Positions 26,401-41,400 of a stretch of 64,000 bases of DNA are shown one piece after another. Where the stretch lies: the NCBI GenBank assembly GCA_017450005.1, contig JAFSYM010000104.1, forward strand, positions 27,127 through 91,126. Direction: 5' to 3'. Position numbers and translations under genes: made by a program. Origin of the DNA: Clostridia bacterium. Its GTDB lineage: Bacteria > Bacillota > Clostridia > Oscillospirales > Acutalibacteraceae. The notes under the pieces are model-generated. The model made no database searches. It was not told where the DNA came from and saw only the letters and a program-made list of their open reading frames with translations. The first letter of the stretch is position 1. Each line of letters begins with the position of its first letter.

Positions 26401-29400
26401 GAGCAGGTTGGAGATCGTTGCGCCGTAGGTGACCTTGCCGGTCTCTGCGTCGACCTTGTTGAACTTCTGATCCAGTTCAACGATCAGGCTCGCCGCATTC
26501 TCCTGCTGCGCAAGGACATGCAGTACGCGCGGAACTGCGTGGTTCAGCACGCGGTCAAGCTTGTCGATTGCCGCCGTGGTGCCTGCCTTGTCGGTGTCGC
26601 CCGTGGTGTAATCATAGAACAGGGTGCCGACGTAGTAGAAGACCATGGCCGACGTTTCGGCGTTGTAGTTCAGGTTGAGCAGCTTGATGAGCGCATCGAC
26701 CGCTCTGCTCGGCGTCTCAATCACACGGTTGAGGATGTCGCGCAGCGTTGCGTTTTCGATGGAGTTCACATCGAAGCCGACCATGTCAAGGATCGCCTTG
26801 ACGTTGTCGCTGGTGAGCAGCATATCGGTGATGGCGAGGAAGGTATCCGCCACATCACCCTGGATGTTCTTGCCCCACAGACGGTTCATGGCCGTGGAGA
26901 CCGCGCCGTTTCTGCCAAGCAGGATATCCCAGGTTTCATCGACTGCGGAATCGGTGTAGATGATTTCGCCGTTGTCGTCAAGCAGCGCCGACTGTGCCGC
27001 CAGCTTGGAGAAGCGGAACTGGAAGGACAGGCCGTCCACAAACTTCGCTACCAGGCCTTCGATGATATCCTGCAGCGTCATTGCGTTCAGATCGATCGTC
27101 AGGCCGACCTGTGCGCCGTTGCGTTCCACTTCGTCGCCGATCCAGAACTTGACGATGGAGTTGCCCTCGTCTGCGCTCTCTTCGGCATCTTCGCCGTCCT
27201 CACCCGCATCGGGATCCGCGGGTTCAGCAGGCGTTTCGGGTTCTTCTGCGCTTTCGCTGTCGTTCGCAAGCAGTGCCGACAGGTCGATCACGATGGCCAC
27301 CGGCATCAGCTCTTCAATGGCGCGGATGAGTGCGCTGATCGGAGCGATGAGGTTGGAGATGATCGTGGTCAGACCGTCCTTACTGATCGTGTAGGACAGG
27401 TTCGCGATGATGCTCAGAAGGTATTCAATCGGTTTGTCAAGGTGTTCTTCGGTCAGAACGCTGTTGAGCAGCGTGTCGAGGATCGGCTCAAGCGGCGACA
27501 TGCCGTATTCGATCTCGTCCACATAGTCCGCAGCGCTCAGGAAGTCGCCGTCCTCATCGTTCGGGTTCTCCTTCACCTTCAGACCGAGGGCTTCGAACAG
27601 CGGGATGATCGCGTAGTCGTAACCGCTGCCGCCCATGATGTTGATTTCCTTGAACGCGCTGATGGACTTGCCGTAGACCGGATCCTCCGCATCTGCGTCA
27701 AAGTCTTTCACGCCGCCGGCGAGCACAAGCTCGAACAGGACATTCAGCGGGGAGATCAGCTCGCAAACCAGCGAGATCAAAGAGTCGTTGTCGTCCACGC
27801 CCCAGTTGTAGAAGTTCTTCGTCGTCTGGACGCTCTTGCCGTCTTCTTCCTTCATGACCGGCGTGACCTTCAGGGTCTGTCCGCCTTCTTCAATGGTTCT
27901 CAGACCGGCAGTTTCGTCGTAGTACTCTTCTTCGAGTTCGACAACTTGGTCCTTCTGCAGCGTCTGGTCATACTGCAGCGTGTAGTGCGTGTAGGTGTAA
28001 ACGTATTTGTCGTAGGATTCAAGGTAGGCCTTGACATCGGACCAGGTGGCGTCCGCGTTGGACTTGAGCTCGTAGTTGATCTGATAGACCGGAACTTTCT
28101 CGCCGCTCTCTGTCAGCACATAGCCGTTGTCCTTGTCCTCCTGTGTCACGTTGATTCTGGTTTCTTCATCCACAAGGATGTAGTCGCCGTTTTCATCGGT
28201 CTCATACACCGGGATCTTGTGGCCTTCGCCGTCAAGGATGTAGCTGTAATCCTTGTTGTTGTCGTCGTCATAGACGTAAACCGGAATCTTTTCGCCTTCC
28301 TCATCCAGCTTGTAGTCGAGGATGAGCTGGCCTTCGCCGTCCTTGATGAGCTTGCCGTTTTCGTCCTTCTGATGGACACCGTATTCGATCGCTTCCTCAA
28401 GGAAGGTCTTGAAGGTGCCGTATTCATCCTTCAGGGCGTCGCAGTAGCCGTTCGGCGTGAGCTGCAGGTCGATGATGTCGAGGCTCTTGAGCACGTTCAG
28501 GATCGCGTCGATCGAGGACAGCGTGCCCGGATCGATGGACGCAAGCGCGCCGATGGCGGTGCCGATCAGGCCGCTGAGCGTATCGTTATCGAACAGGAAG
28601 CCGTTGATGATGTTGTACAGGGAGTCCATACCGAAGATGGACAGCACCGGGGTGATCAGTTCGTCAACGATCTTCAGCGCGTTCTCTGTCTCCGGTTTTG
28701 TCACGGTACGGTCTTTTCTCGGATCGCCGGTCGTGCCGGAGTAGTTGATCGCTTCCTTCTTGAGCTCCAGTCCCTCTTCCGGATCCTGGATCGCAAGGTA
28801 GGACACAACATACTTATTGAACAGCGTCAGCAGCACGTTGACAATGCCGTTGATCGTCTCCTGCTTGTTCGTAGAATCCAGCAGACCCATGATCGTTTCC
28901 TTCATGGAATCGGGCAGGATGCTTTCGATCAAATCGGTGATGCTCGGTGTGCTGATGATGAAGTCGAGCAGACCGGTCAGCAGGTATTCGGGCTTGCCGA
29001 CGATGGTGTCGATCTTGCCCTCTTCAAGCTGAACGCCGTCACGCAGGACCTTGTTGCCGAGCGCGTCAACGAGATAGGTGTTTGCGGTGGTTCTGACGGT
29101 GTCAAGCACTTCGTAGTCACCGATCTTGCCGATCAGCGAGAACAGCATGTCGAGCGTGAGCGTCAGAATCGGTTCGTCGGTGTATTCGCCGTTTTCGTCG
29201 GTCTTGAGCGGCAGGAAGCCGTTGATCATGCTCAGCAGGCCTTGCGTTGTGGTGGTCTCCACTTTGCCGTCGGAACCGATCTTCGGGTTGCCGTCTTCGT
29301 CCAGCACCTGTTCGACTGTGTCGTTCAGCTTGAGCATATCAAGCGGAAGCTCGAAGTCGAAGACCGGGCGGACAAGGTCGAGCAGACCGTTGACGAATGC

Positions 29401-32400
29401 GATTGCGGATTCCACAAGCTTATACGCGCCGTCGTTTGCGACGAAGTACAGCAGGGAGGCCAGGTTTTCACCGAGGAAGGTGAACGGACCGTCCGCAAGG
29501 TTGCCGATGATCGCATACAGCAGGTTCATCAGGTAGCCGAGAATGTCTTCGATGGTTTCAAGGTTCGCAAAGGCCTCGTGGCTCATCAGGTCGCCTTCGC
29601 CGTCGCCGGCACGCAGGCCGAGCGCTTCAAACAGCGGGACAAGCGCTTCGGAATAACCGTTGGAGCCCATGATTTCGATGTAGCCGTTCTTGAGCTCTTC
29701 GCCGCTCTGACCCGGATCGTCCTCCACCTTCACATAGGTGTAAACCGGTTTGCCGAAGTCGTCCTTGACGATCTTGCCGTTGGCATCTCTGTCAGGTCTT
29801 GCAACCAAGGTCAGGTACTTGCCCTGGAGCACCGCGCGCAGAATATCGGTCAGCGGCGCAAGCAGGTCGGACAGAACCTTGATGAAGGCGTCGCGATGGT
29901 TCTCCGCCTCGTCAATGCCCCAGTTGATGAGCTTGACGCGAATTTCCTCCGCACGGACTTCACCCTGGTCGGTCAGACGATAGATCTTCATGTTGTCTTC
30001 ATTTGTGCCGACTGTGATATGGGTCTCGCCCGCAGGCAGCATGACGGAAACCTTCTTCGCGTTCGATCTGCCGCGGTTGATGGTGTAGGTATAACGGTGC
30101 AGCGCCTCGAGGTCATAGGTGACCGTCGTGTTGCCGACTCTGGTGGTGTAGGTCGTGACGCCCGGAATATCGTAGTAGGTGCCGTAAACCGGTTCGCCGC
30201 GTCTGTTCTCCTTATAGGAGCCCGGAATCGCGTTGCCGTCACTGTCTGTGTTGAGCTCTCTGTAACGGTAGGCGATCATCTTCACGAGCGGATACTCGTT
30301 GCCTTCTTCGTCCACATAGACCGTTTCGTTCGCTTCGTTGCTGACATACGTTCCATAGATGTTGTTGCCGAACTCATCCTGGCCGGTCACATATTTATAG
30401 ACGTATTCACGCAGCAGCTCAAGAATCTCTTCCCAGCTTGTGGAATCGCCGGCGAGCTCTTTCAGACCCTTGTAAGCGCCGGAGTCTGCACCCGCGGTTT
30501 CCTTCAGGTTTTCAAGGTACTCATCGTAGACCAGGTTGAAGCCGGTCAGCTTGACATAGCCCAGAACCGAATCGAGATTGCCGAGCACCTGCGGCAGAAG
30601 CGACAGGATAGTGGACATCATCTGGTCGTTGAACAGCAGTTCGTCGAGCATATCATAGATGATGTCGCGCAGGATGTGGCTCTTATCCGTATCGTCCTTA
30701 TGGGACGTGAGGATGCTCATGATCGTGCCCATGATGTTCATGGAGCCGTCCGCGTTGGTCTTGGAGGTATCCACATCCATGAACTCGGAAAGCAGACCCG
30801 GCAGCACCGGCAGCGCTTCCTTGATCACGTTGTCGAGCTTCGTGGAGAGCGTTGCAACCTGTGCTTTGTTCTCTGCCGGCTCAAGGTTGTCGTAGGCGCT
30901 GTGATCGGTGTCGATCAGGCGGCCGCTGAGATCAAGATAGGAGATGGTGTAGTTTTCAAACAGGGAGCTGATGATATCCGCCAGCGCCAGCTCGCTGAAG
31001 TCGTTTTCGATCAGCGAGGTCAGGATGCCGCCGACAAGCTCCTTGGCAGTGCTGCCGTCTTCCATCAGGTTGCCGAGCAGCTCTTCGTCGATGACCTTCA
31101 GCAGACGTTCGGAAGCGACCGTTTCAAGCAGGTAGGTCAGGGAGTCGGCGATGTCGGCGGTGAAGTTCGTCACAACGTACTTCGTCATGTTCGCTTCAAT
31201 CGGGCCGTGGGTGCCGGCTCTGTAATCCTTGGAGTTGATCTTGGTCAGCGTATCGCTGATGACGTTGTCGTTTTCATCCTTCACGATGTCGTGGTACCAG
31301 AAGTAGACCTTGCTGGACGCCGTCTGTTCGTTGATGATGACCGCGTGCTGCGCGTAGTCGCTGAAGAAGGAGGGCTTGAGCAGGTTGAACACTCTACCGA
31401 CCACCAGCTTCTCGACCGCTCTGTAGCGCGCGAGACCTCTGTTTTCAAGGTTGTAATCGGAAATTCTGTAGGTCTTGCCGCCCAGGGTGTATTCCTGAAG
31501 GTCCGGATCCGGATCGAAGAACGTCAGCAGGGAGACATCATCGCCGTTGCCGAGCATGTCATAGTAGTAGACGTACTGGTACAACGGGGTGAGTTGATAG
31601 GTCACTTCGGTTTCACCGAGCGTTTCGGTGAACGTCGTGGCGCCTTCCACATCGTAGTGTTCCGCGTAGATCGGGGTGCCTTCGGCATCCGTTGCGACTT
31701 CATAGATCACGTTGCCGTTGTCGTCCTTCGCGATCACAGGCTCGTTGTTTTCGTCAAGCACTTCGTGACCCTCTTCGTCGAGCACGTAGGTCGGGATCGG
31801 GTCGCCGTTGCGATCGGTGCGCAAGGTCTCGTAGCGGTAGACATATAACGGTTCAAGATCGAAGGTCTCTCCGCCGTAGCCTTCCACCTCGTTCGGCACG
31901 GTGAACGTGGTCTCGTTGGACTTGCGGCTGTAGTATTCCGCATAGATGTCGTGGCCCTGTTCATCCTGGCCGACAACATAACGGTAAACGTACTTCTTCG
32001 CCGTAGCGTCCTCGTTGAGGTTGATGATGAGTCTGCTGAGCAGGCCGTTGACGATGGTGACGATGTTGGAGCCGTCATCGCCCGCGATGCCGAGCAGGTC
32101 TTTCAGTGTGTAGTGTTTCTTGCCTTCTTCGTCGGTCGTACCGGCATCCTCGGGCATATAATCGCTGAGGTAGTCGTTGATGAGACCGGAAAGCAGGTCG
32201 TTGACCACGTCGCCGACGATCGGGTCTGCAATGTCAAGCAGTGCAAGCGCCGGGGAGATCAGGCTGGTGATCACTGCCTCAAGGCCGTCGTTCGCAACGA
32301 AGTAGGAGAGCTTCGCAAGGATGCTCAGCACGGTTTCGAGCGGCTTGGTGCAGATGTTGTGGAGCAGATCGAGCACCGGATCGGTGATGGCGGTCAGCGT

Positions 32401-35400
32401 GGTCTTTGTGCCGCGGGCGGAAGCGCTGTTGTATTCTTCCGGCGTCACAAGCGTGGACGCGTCGAGCGACAGCACGCGCAGCAGCTCATAGATCGCGGTC
32501 TTGTAGCCATTGTTGCCCTTGACAGACAGGATGCCCTTTTCGGCGCCGTCGCCCTTGAGCAGTTCAATGTCGTCGCCCTCTTCGCCGCGCAGCAGGAAGT
32601 TGAGCACGAATTCCAGCGGGGAGAACACGCCCCAAAGGATTTCGACAAAGCGATCCGCCTTGGCGTCGGTGCGTTCATAGTTGCTCGCACCGGTGATGGA
32701 GTCGATGCCCCAATCCTTCGCGCGTGCGATCACGCGGTGATCGACTTCGGTCGGGCTCACAGCGGTCAGCGTGTAATCTGTGCCGTCCACCGTGATCGTG
32801 CTTGTGCCCTCGGGCTGATACACGGTCTTGGTCGCGCCGTCCTTGGTGTAGGTGTACGCGATGACGGGGATCAAGTTCACTTCTGCGTTGAAGCGGCCGA
32901 TCTTCACGGTTGCGGTCTTGTTCGCAATCTCGGTCGCGTCGTGCGTGTAGTAGTCACGATAGATCACATTGCCGTTGCTGTCTTTCGCAGCGATCTTGTT
33001 GTTTTCACCGTCAAGCGCATAGACCGGATTGCCGTTTTCATCCAACTGAATGTCGCCGTTTGCATCCAGCGCGTACTCATAGGTGCTGTAAACGAAGTGG
33101 GTCTCGTCGTTGAAGTCGGTGATACCGGCACGCTGCTGCGGAACCGTTTCTTCCACAAGGGTCAAATCGCGGGTCACGCCGTCGATCTTCGCCTGCAGGG
33201 TGCTCTTCTCGGTCGGATCGGAGGTGTAGTAGCTGTATACAGTCTCGGAATCCTCAGACGGCACAGTGTAGGTGTAGTGCGAAACCTGACGCAGCTCATA
33301 CTGGACGAGTTCAAGATCCTGAACCTCTGTGTACGTCGTCTGCTCTGCCGGAGCATAGATCGTGTTCACCGTCGGCTCCTTGCCGGCTTCGGTGGCGGGC
33401 ACGACATATTCCTGACGGATCGCCGGCAGCAGGTCAACCGTGATGGTCACGCCTTCCATTTCCACTTCGGCCTGCTTGGTGGCAAGCGTCGCAGCGTCCA
33501 TGGCAGTGTATTCGTGATACACAACGCGGCCGTTCTCGTCGGTGACAGGGATGCGGTTGCCCGTGGAGCTCAGCGCATAAACGGGATCGCCGTTCTTGTC
33601 GAGCTGAACGATGCGGTTACCGTTTTCATCCTTGACGAAGGTGGCGTTGCCGTCTTCGTCGAGAATCTCGTTGCCTTCGGCATCCTTTTCGGTGACGTAT
33701 TCGAATCTATAGGTCTTGTAAACGTAGACGTTCTGTTTATAGAGCGACGCGATCTCGGACCACTTGATGTCCTTATAGGTACGCGGAACTCTGACCGGGA
33801 TCTTCTGGCCGTCTTCTGCCAGGATGAAGTTGCCGTCGTCATCCGTCTGATAGACGATGTCGCCGTTTTCGTCGATCTTGTCCTTCTCGGGATCCTTCGC
33901 CAGCGCCGCATCCATCGCTTCGTTCAGGAAGTCGGTGAAGACGTTGTTTTCTCCGGCGGCTGCAGCATAACCGGCAGGCGTCAGGTCGATGCCGACCAGC
34001 ATGTCGAGATACGGCATGATGGTTTCAAAGGTATCGGCAGCGTCCAGACCGAGCATACCGATGAGCGCGCCGACGATGGTGTTGATCACATCGTCCTTGA
34101 ACGCATACTGCTCAAGCAGCTCATCCACAAAGTCTTCGAGCGACTGACCCTTCCGATAGATGTTGTTGATCAGAATGCGGAAGGTGCTGTCTTCGTCGAG
34201 GTTCTCGGAGATGATCTCCAGCAGCTCGGGCACAAGGTTGACAAGCGTCTTGTCAAGCTTGCGGATTGCGCGGCGCAGCTTGCGGCTGCTCAGCGTGGTG
34301 TTTTCGGTGTAGGTCTCGTACGGATAGTCGATCTTATCGAAGGACAGATATTCGAGACTCATCGGTTTGACGTTGTAATCGTTGAAGTACGCAAGCAGAA
34401 CCTTCAGAACATTGTAGCGGTTCTCGCCGGTGATGTTGCCGATGATGGTTGCAAGGATGCCCTCCAGCGGGCTGCCGGTTGCGTTTTCAATGATCGAGGG
34501 CACCAAATCGCCGCCGAGCAGCACGTCGCCGATGACACGGACAAGCGTATCTGCGCGGTTTGCAAGCACACCCTTGACGGTACGCGGCGTGTTCGGGAAT
34601 CTGCCGCCCTCATCGGAGGAGCCGAACAGACGGACCGTTTGAACGTCAACGATCTGGCTCGTCAGCTCAAGGATGGAGCGGAAGAGCGTTTCGGGCACGA
34701 TCTCCTTGGTGATCGTTTCGTCGCCGTTGACAATGGTGTAGGTGCCGAGGCTGTTGATGTTGTTTTCTTCGAGCAGGCCGGCGATGATCGTCTGCAGGCC
34801 GTCGCAGCTCAGAATCAGGTGGGTCAGATCGTAGAAGGTTTCCACAGCGTCAAGCTTTTCCTTGCCGCCGAAGAGCTTCACGATGGTGCTGTTTTCGGGA
34901 TCGTCGCCTTCGATCAGGTTCACGAGGAACTTGTAGATCGGCAGCGCGGAGAAGACCTTTTCGCCGTCCGCGTTGGTGCCGCCGGCTCTTTCAATGGTGA
35001 CCTCGGCGCCGGTGATGTCGTTGACCAGATCGACCAGCGAGACCAGCGGAGCGAGCAGTTGGTTGATCGCCTGCTCCAGACCGTTGGAGTAGATGAAGAA
35101 GATCAACTGCGGCAGCAGGTCAACGATTGTGGTGATCGGCGCGTTGGAAAGCTTGGTGATCGCCGCGTCAATGTAGGTGACGATCTGCTGTGCAAAGGCG
35201 TTGTCGGCCTTCTTGCGCACCACAGCGGCTTCGGCGTCGGCGTCATCCGCATAGCCGAAGTCCGTCTTCGCCTTGGCGATCTCTTCCGCAGTTGCGGTGT
35301 AGCTCGCAGCGGAGACAAGCTCCATGAAGTCCTTCTTGGACAGGATGTTCGGGATGCCGAACATTTCGAACAGCGGGATGATGGCTCTGTCGTAACCGTC

Positions 35401-38400
35401 GCCGCCGACGATGTGGACACCGTCAAGCACGACCAGGTCTTCTTCCGTAAGAAGTACGCGGAAGATCGGGATCAGCGGGGTCAGCAGGTCTGCCAGGAAG
35501 GCAGTAAGCTTCTCATAGGTGTTGATGCCGAAGGAATCGGTATCTCTGCCGCCGAAGTCGGTCACTTCATACGCGAAGACATATTCCATCTCATAGATCG
35601 GCTGGTCTTCTTCGTCGTAACCGGTGACGATCTTGTTGCCGCCTTCGTCAAGCTTTTCGGTCTGCTTGGCCTTGCCTTCGCTCAGCTCAATGCGATAGCC
35701 CTGATAGCCGGACTCGGTCAGATAGCAGGTATCCGGGGTCTCTTTCTGGGCGCCTTCGCTCGTTACGCCGTAGACGTAAGTCACGTCGCCTTCGGAGACG
35801 AGGACGTTGACGAGCACCTGCTCCTCCAGAATGACGGAGGAATCTTCCGGATCGGCCATCGTGTTGATGTCATAGACCATGATGGTATCGCCGCTGATCA
35901 CAGCGCGCTTGACCGGTTTTTCGTCTGTGGCGTTGTTATAGATATTGATGGTGTTGCCCTGACGGACAGAGGTCTGACCGTCGCTCAGCAGCGACCATCT
36001 GGCCTTTGTCTTGAAGGAGTTGTAGGCGTCGGCCCAGGTCTTGCAGCCTTCAAAGAACTCTGCAAACGCCGGGGAGACGGACTTGAAGTAGGACAGTCTG
36101 AGATCCAGGCCGCGGATGATGCCGGGCAGCATGTCAAGCACGGTGCCGATGGTATCGTTGCCGCCGAGGACATTCACAAGGGTGATGATCAGCGAGGTGA
36201 TCACGCCGTTGGTCTTTTCGCCGTCCTTGGTCTGATCCTGCAGAAGCTGGACCAGCAGGTTCTTCACGATTTCGCTGGTGTCTTCGCCGGTGAAGTCCAG
36301 ATCGCTCAGCGCGGACAGGTTCAGCACACTGCCGAGCAGCGGAACGATGGCGCCGATGAGGTCGTCAAGGTTGCCGGGCAGCGCTTCAAGCTGTGCCTTG
36401 TTGATGTCGTTGCCTTCGTAATCGAATTCGCCGACATAGTCCAGATCGTATTCCGTGCGCACGGTCTTCGGCGCATACTGAATGTCATACCAGCTCAGCA
36501 GGTCGATCAGCAGGCGCAGCACAGGCTCGGCGTCGGTGAAGATGGATTCGATGAGGACCGCCAGCAGGAAGTCGGTGTTGCTGCCGTCAAATTCGGCGCC
36601 GTATTCCTTGTCAAGGCCGAGGTTCTCATAGTCGATGTTCAGCAGATCCACTGCGAAGGAGCGGATGCCGTTGTTGAAGATCAGGATGTTGAGGATACGC
36701 AGCAGGACGCTCTCGCGGTCAACCGCGTAGTTCTCTTCCTCCTGCACCTGATAACGGGTGATGGTGCGGGACGCCACATCAACAACCGATTTCGGTGTTC
36801 TGTTCTGCGCGTCGTTGTTATACAGCCATGCGCAGGACGCGATGTCTTCGAACAGCGTGTTCGGAATGATGGAGCTCAGCGGGAGCACGATCTTTTCGGT
36901 TTCGCCGGCGTCGTTTTCACGGTCCATAGAGATGGTGAAGTTGTTGATGAACTTCCAGAGGATCTCCATCAGCGTGGCTTCGTTCTTGTCGAACAGATCC
37001 TTCACGCCGTCGGTCGCGGTGTTGTTGTCGTCGTCATCGCCGCTGTTGTTGTTCTCGTTGCCGTCGGAACCGACCAGCGGTTCAAGCGCAACGCTCATGA
37101 ACTCATCCATGGAGTCGAAGGAAGTCTCGTCCTTCTTGTTGCCTTCCGCTCTTTCAATGCCGTCCAGAACATAGCGGGCAAGGGCCGCACCAACAGTCGG
37201 CATATCGGTCGGCGCCGAGGTGGCGTTGACGTCTTCGTCTTCGTCGGAGCTCTGCAGCGCGCCGGTGATGACATTTTCAAGGACGTTCTTGAGGATGGAC
37301 AGGATATCGAAGGAATAGATCTTGTCGATCATCTTCAGAATCGTCGTGACCGGAGTCAGCAGGTTTTCAATCAGTCCGTCGACCGCGTCGCTGTACAGAT
37401 AGCGTGCAAGATACGGCAGCATGGTCAGCAGCGTGTTCACCGGACGGTCGCACAGGGAATCCACAAGCGCGAAGATCGCGTCCACAAGCACCTTGAGCAG
37501 GATCTTGTAGTTGTCGCTGTTGTTGCCTTCGCCGCCCGGAACACGGTCGATGCCGTAAACCGCATACAGGAAGCTGTCGCCGTCGGCGTAGTAGTTGCTG
37601 TCGTTCACATCGAACGCGCTGTCATACACCACGTTGCCTTCGTTGTCGAAGCTTCTGGTCACGGGCTGGCCTGCGGCTGTGTCATAGACGATCGTCTTCA
37701 GATACGGGTTGCCTGCGGTGTCTTCGAATTTGCTCAATGCAAGCGCGTCGAACAGGTATCTGAGCACGTTTTCGTAACCGGGCAGACCGTTGATCTTGAT
37801 GCGGTCATAGATCACGAGCGGCTGATTCGTCAGCAGCAGTTCGAAAATGCCGTGCAGCGGTGCAAGCAAGCTCCAGATGATCTCAACGAACTTGTTGCGT
37901 TTTTCATGCGTCGTCATCTCATCGGTGAAGCCGAAGTGCAGCGACAGACGGACGGTCTGTTCCTGTTCGCCGGTATAATACGGATAATAGGTGACGCCTT
38001 CCTCTTTTTCGGTGACAGGAGTTTCGGTCGGATCGGTCGGATCGGTGACCCAAAGGGCGTTGCCGTCCTTATCGGTCGCCTGAACATAGCGCGGTTCGAC
38101 CACATGGTCCACACCCTTGCTGTCCTCAAGCAGCAGCTCGCCGGTGTCTGCGTCTTTGCGCATTTCGGCAGCCGGCAGCGGGCTGTAGAGGTCGGTCTCG
38201 GAGGGCTCGCCTTCCGGATCGCTCGACGGGGTGGTGTAATAGTAGACGTATTGGAGATGATCCTTCGCAACGTCGGACCACTTGGTGTTGTCGCCGATGA
38301 TTTCTGCGAGTTCATCCATCACGCCGGTGACGTTCTTCTTCACGGTTTGCGGCGTGAAGGAGTAGCCCGCACCGTCAAGGATGGTCAGGATAACCGTGAC

Positions 38401-41400
38401 GATCTTCGCGGCGCTGCTGTGGCCGAGCAGGTTGATGAGCATGCTCAGAATGTTGCTCAGGGATTCGTCGTCATAGAGATATTTTTCGATGATCGCGTTG
38501 ACCAGGTTCTTCACCGTCAGATCCGAGTTCGCGTTCAAACCGAGATCCATCTTGGTCAGGAAGCCGGATTCGTCCGCGTCGGTGTTCGGGTCGTCTTCCG
38601 CGAACATGCTGCTCTTGAAGAGGTTGAGCACCGTGCCGACCAGCGCATCGAGGTTGTCGATCGCCGTGGCGGTCTTGACGCGCGAAACTTCGGAAACGTC
38701 TGCGCCTTCCGCCTTTGCCTGCTTCACTTCGTCCAGCGAGTCGAAGCCGACGTCTTCATAGAACGGATAGTGGTATTCCGCCTCAACGTTCTTGAGCTGA
38801 ATCGGTTTGCCGTCGATGGTGTTGTAGCCGGTCAGCAGGCTGACGATGACGTTCACAAGCGCAGTCTCGTTGTTGAAGACGTTGGTGATCAGAACGTCGA
38901 TCAGTTCCGGATCTTCAATCTCTTCGTTGTTGTCGTGCAGGTTCAGGTCAAGGATGCTTTCGAGCATCGTCTTGATGGTCGTGTTTTCAAAGACGAAGTC
39001 GAGGATGAACATCAGCACTTCGGCCTTGCTCACGGAAACCTGACCGTTGTTGTTGATGCGCACAAGGTTGTCAACATCGTTCTCGCCGCCGCGGGTGTAG
39101 GTCTTTGTGACGGGGATCTTGTTGTTCTGCGCGTCCACACCGTCATACTGCGGCATACCGTGCTCGTCATAAACCTGCAGCGTGACCGTATCCACCGGGC
39201 AGTTTTCGGTGGCGCCGCCCTTATCGTTGATCATCTTGTAGGAATCACCGATGGCCGCCAGCTTGCGCAGGAATTGTTTGAGCGCGTTGACACGGATCTC
39301 GGTGGCCTGCGCTTTGGCTTCTTCGGTGCCTTCCGCAAGCAGATCCTGTGCAGCGTGTTCCGCCGCGTTGTCAAGGAACAAAACGATGCTGTACGCGGTC
39401 TCGTCGCCGCCGAACAGGTTCGGCAGACTCAGCGAGATCTTGGAGCAAAGCAGCTTCATCAGCGATTCGGTCAGATTGATCTCTTTGCCTTCCACTAGCT
39501 TCGACTGGATTTTGCCTTCCGCGTCATAATAATAGTATTGCGAAAGGGCCTGCTGGAACGTTGTCCAGGAACCGGAATCGATCAGATCGAGGATACCGGC
39601 GCCAAGCTGGGGGATATCGATGAGCACGATGCTGCTGAGCTTATCGGTCAGTGCCGTGAGCGGCAGCACAATGTTGGTGATCATGGTGGTCAGGCCGTCG
39701 CCGAGGATGAAGTATGCCAGCGTGGGCAGCATGTTGGAGATGGTTGCCAGCGGATAGGTCGCCAGAATCTCCACAAAGCCGAGCACGTAGTTGGCGATCT
39801 TCTTCATCGCTCTGTGCATGCCTTCGCTTGTGTAGTTGCCGTCCTCGTCATAGACGAGATCCTTATATTCCGCACTCGACCAAAGGTGATCTTCGAACAC
39901 CTCGTCTTCAAGCGGGTTGCCTTCTTCATCCACCTTCTTGGAGTTGATGTAAGCGAGCATATTCGGATAATCGCTGCCCTCACCCTCGGTGATCGGGGTG
40001 GTGGCAAGATATTCGAGGGTCTGATCGACGCCGAGCGCGTGCATCAGCGGCAGCAGCACGTTGCCGTAGCCGTCTGCGCCGGCGATGTTCACGCCGCCGT
40101 TGAACAGACTGTAGTCATAGTCTGCAAACAGCATGGCAAGCAGCTCACCGAGCGGCTCGATCATGTACCAGATCGCGTCGATGAAGTAGTTCTTCTTCGC
40201 CACATAGGTCGCGTTGGTATCCACGGTGCCGTCCGTCTTATACTTGGTCTGCGCATCGATACCCCAGGACCACAGATAGTGGGAGATATCCTCGTCATAA
40301 ACGGGGTTCAGCTTCACAACTTCGGAGCTGAGAATCGTCGATGTCGACGGCAGGCTCTCTTCGCTGGTCTGCGCAAGGTTATACTGCAGCTCTGTTGTGC
40401 CGCCGTTGTTGATCTCTTCAATGGCAAGCGCCTTCAGGAACTTATACGGGGAGACATATTCGTGCTCCTCATCCTGATAGGTGTAGGTATAACGGTAGTA
40501 GCCCTGGGTCTCGCCGTCCTCGGTCACCTGCAGGTGCACCTTGCCGGACGGGATCAGGGAGGTGCCGTCATAGGTGACAACCGTGTTGCCGTCGTCGTCG
40601 GTGGTTTCTCTCTTCAAACGCTGCGGCTGACCGCCCTCGTTCTCCGGTGTTTCCGGATCGTCTTCGGTGAGCACAAGCAGACCGTCTTCTGTGAATTCAT
40701 AACCGTCTTCACTGTGGTTCTTGATGATCTGACCCCAGGTGAACGGAATTTCGGCCTCTGCGCGTTCTTCGTCGGTGGTTGCGGCAGCATAAGCGGCTGC
40801 GTCATACGCGGTCATCTTGCTCTCTTCGTCGGCAAAGATGAGGTCGCCGTTTTCATCCACAGCATAGCCGTAGACCAGATACTCATACAGCGCGGTGCGC
40901 ATGGTATCGCCGGTCTCTTCATCTTCGTAATACAGGAAGCGTGCGGCCGTAAAGTCAATGCCGGCGGCTTTCAGTAGCTTGAGCACAAGGTCGATCGCCG
41001 TGGAGCCCTGGCCGAGCAAGCCGAAGACAAGGTTCGCAACCATGTTGACAAGGTCGTCGGTGAACAGCATGCCGGAGAAGACCGCCTTGATCAGCTCCCA
41101 CAGACCGTTACCGGTCGTGTAGTCGTAGACAAGCTCGATCTGGTTGCTCAGATTCAGCATATCTGCGTCGCGCAGCGCGGTCAGCACATCGGGCACTGCC
41201 TTCTGAATGACATAGTCGAGGTTTTCAATCGACTGTTCCACTTTTGCGGAATCATAGAGCGCCGGGTTGTCTGCGGAAACCGCTTCGCCGTTTTCGGTTG
41301 CGTGCTCCCAATCGTAGCCGTCGTGCTCAATGCCGTGTTTGTTCCAGGTTTCCTTCTGCAGGTCTTCCGAGACGAATTCCGTGCTGTAACGGTTCATCAG

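Noticed and set aside
19714..40977. Very long open frames on the plus strand opposite the giant gene (19714-24981, 25114-31848, 31951-39498, 39538-40977)
   Set aside because: They lie antisense to the giant gene in a fixed phase, start inside it, have no ribosome binding sites or promoters, and their translations are rich in Arg/His/Val/Gln without domains. Codon bias of the real gene leaves few stops in this phase.
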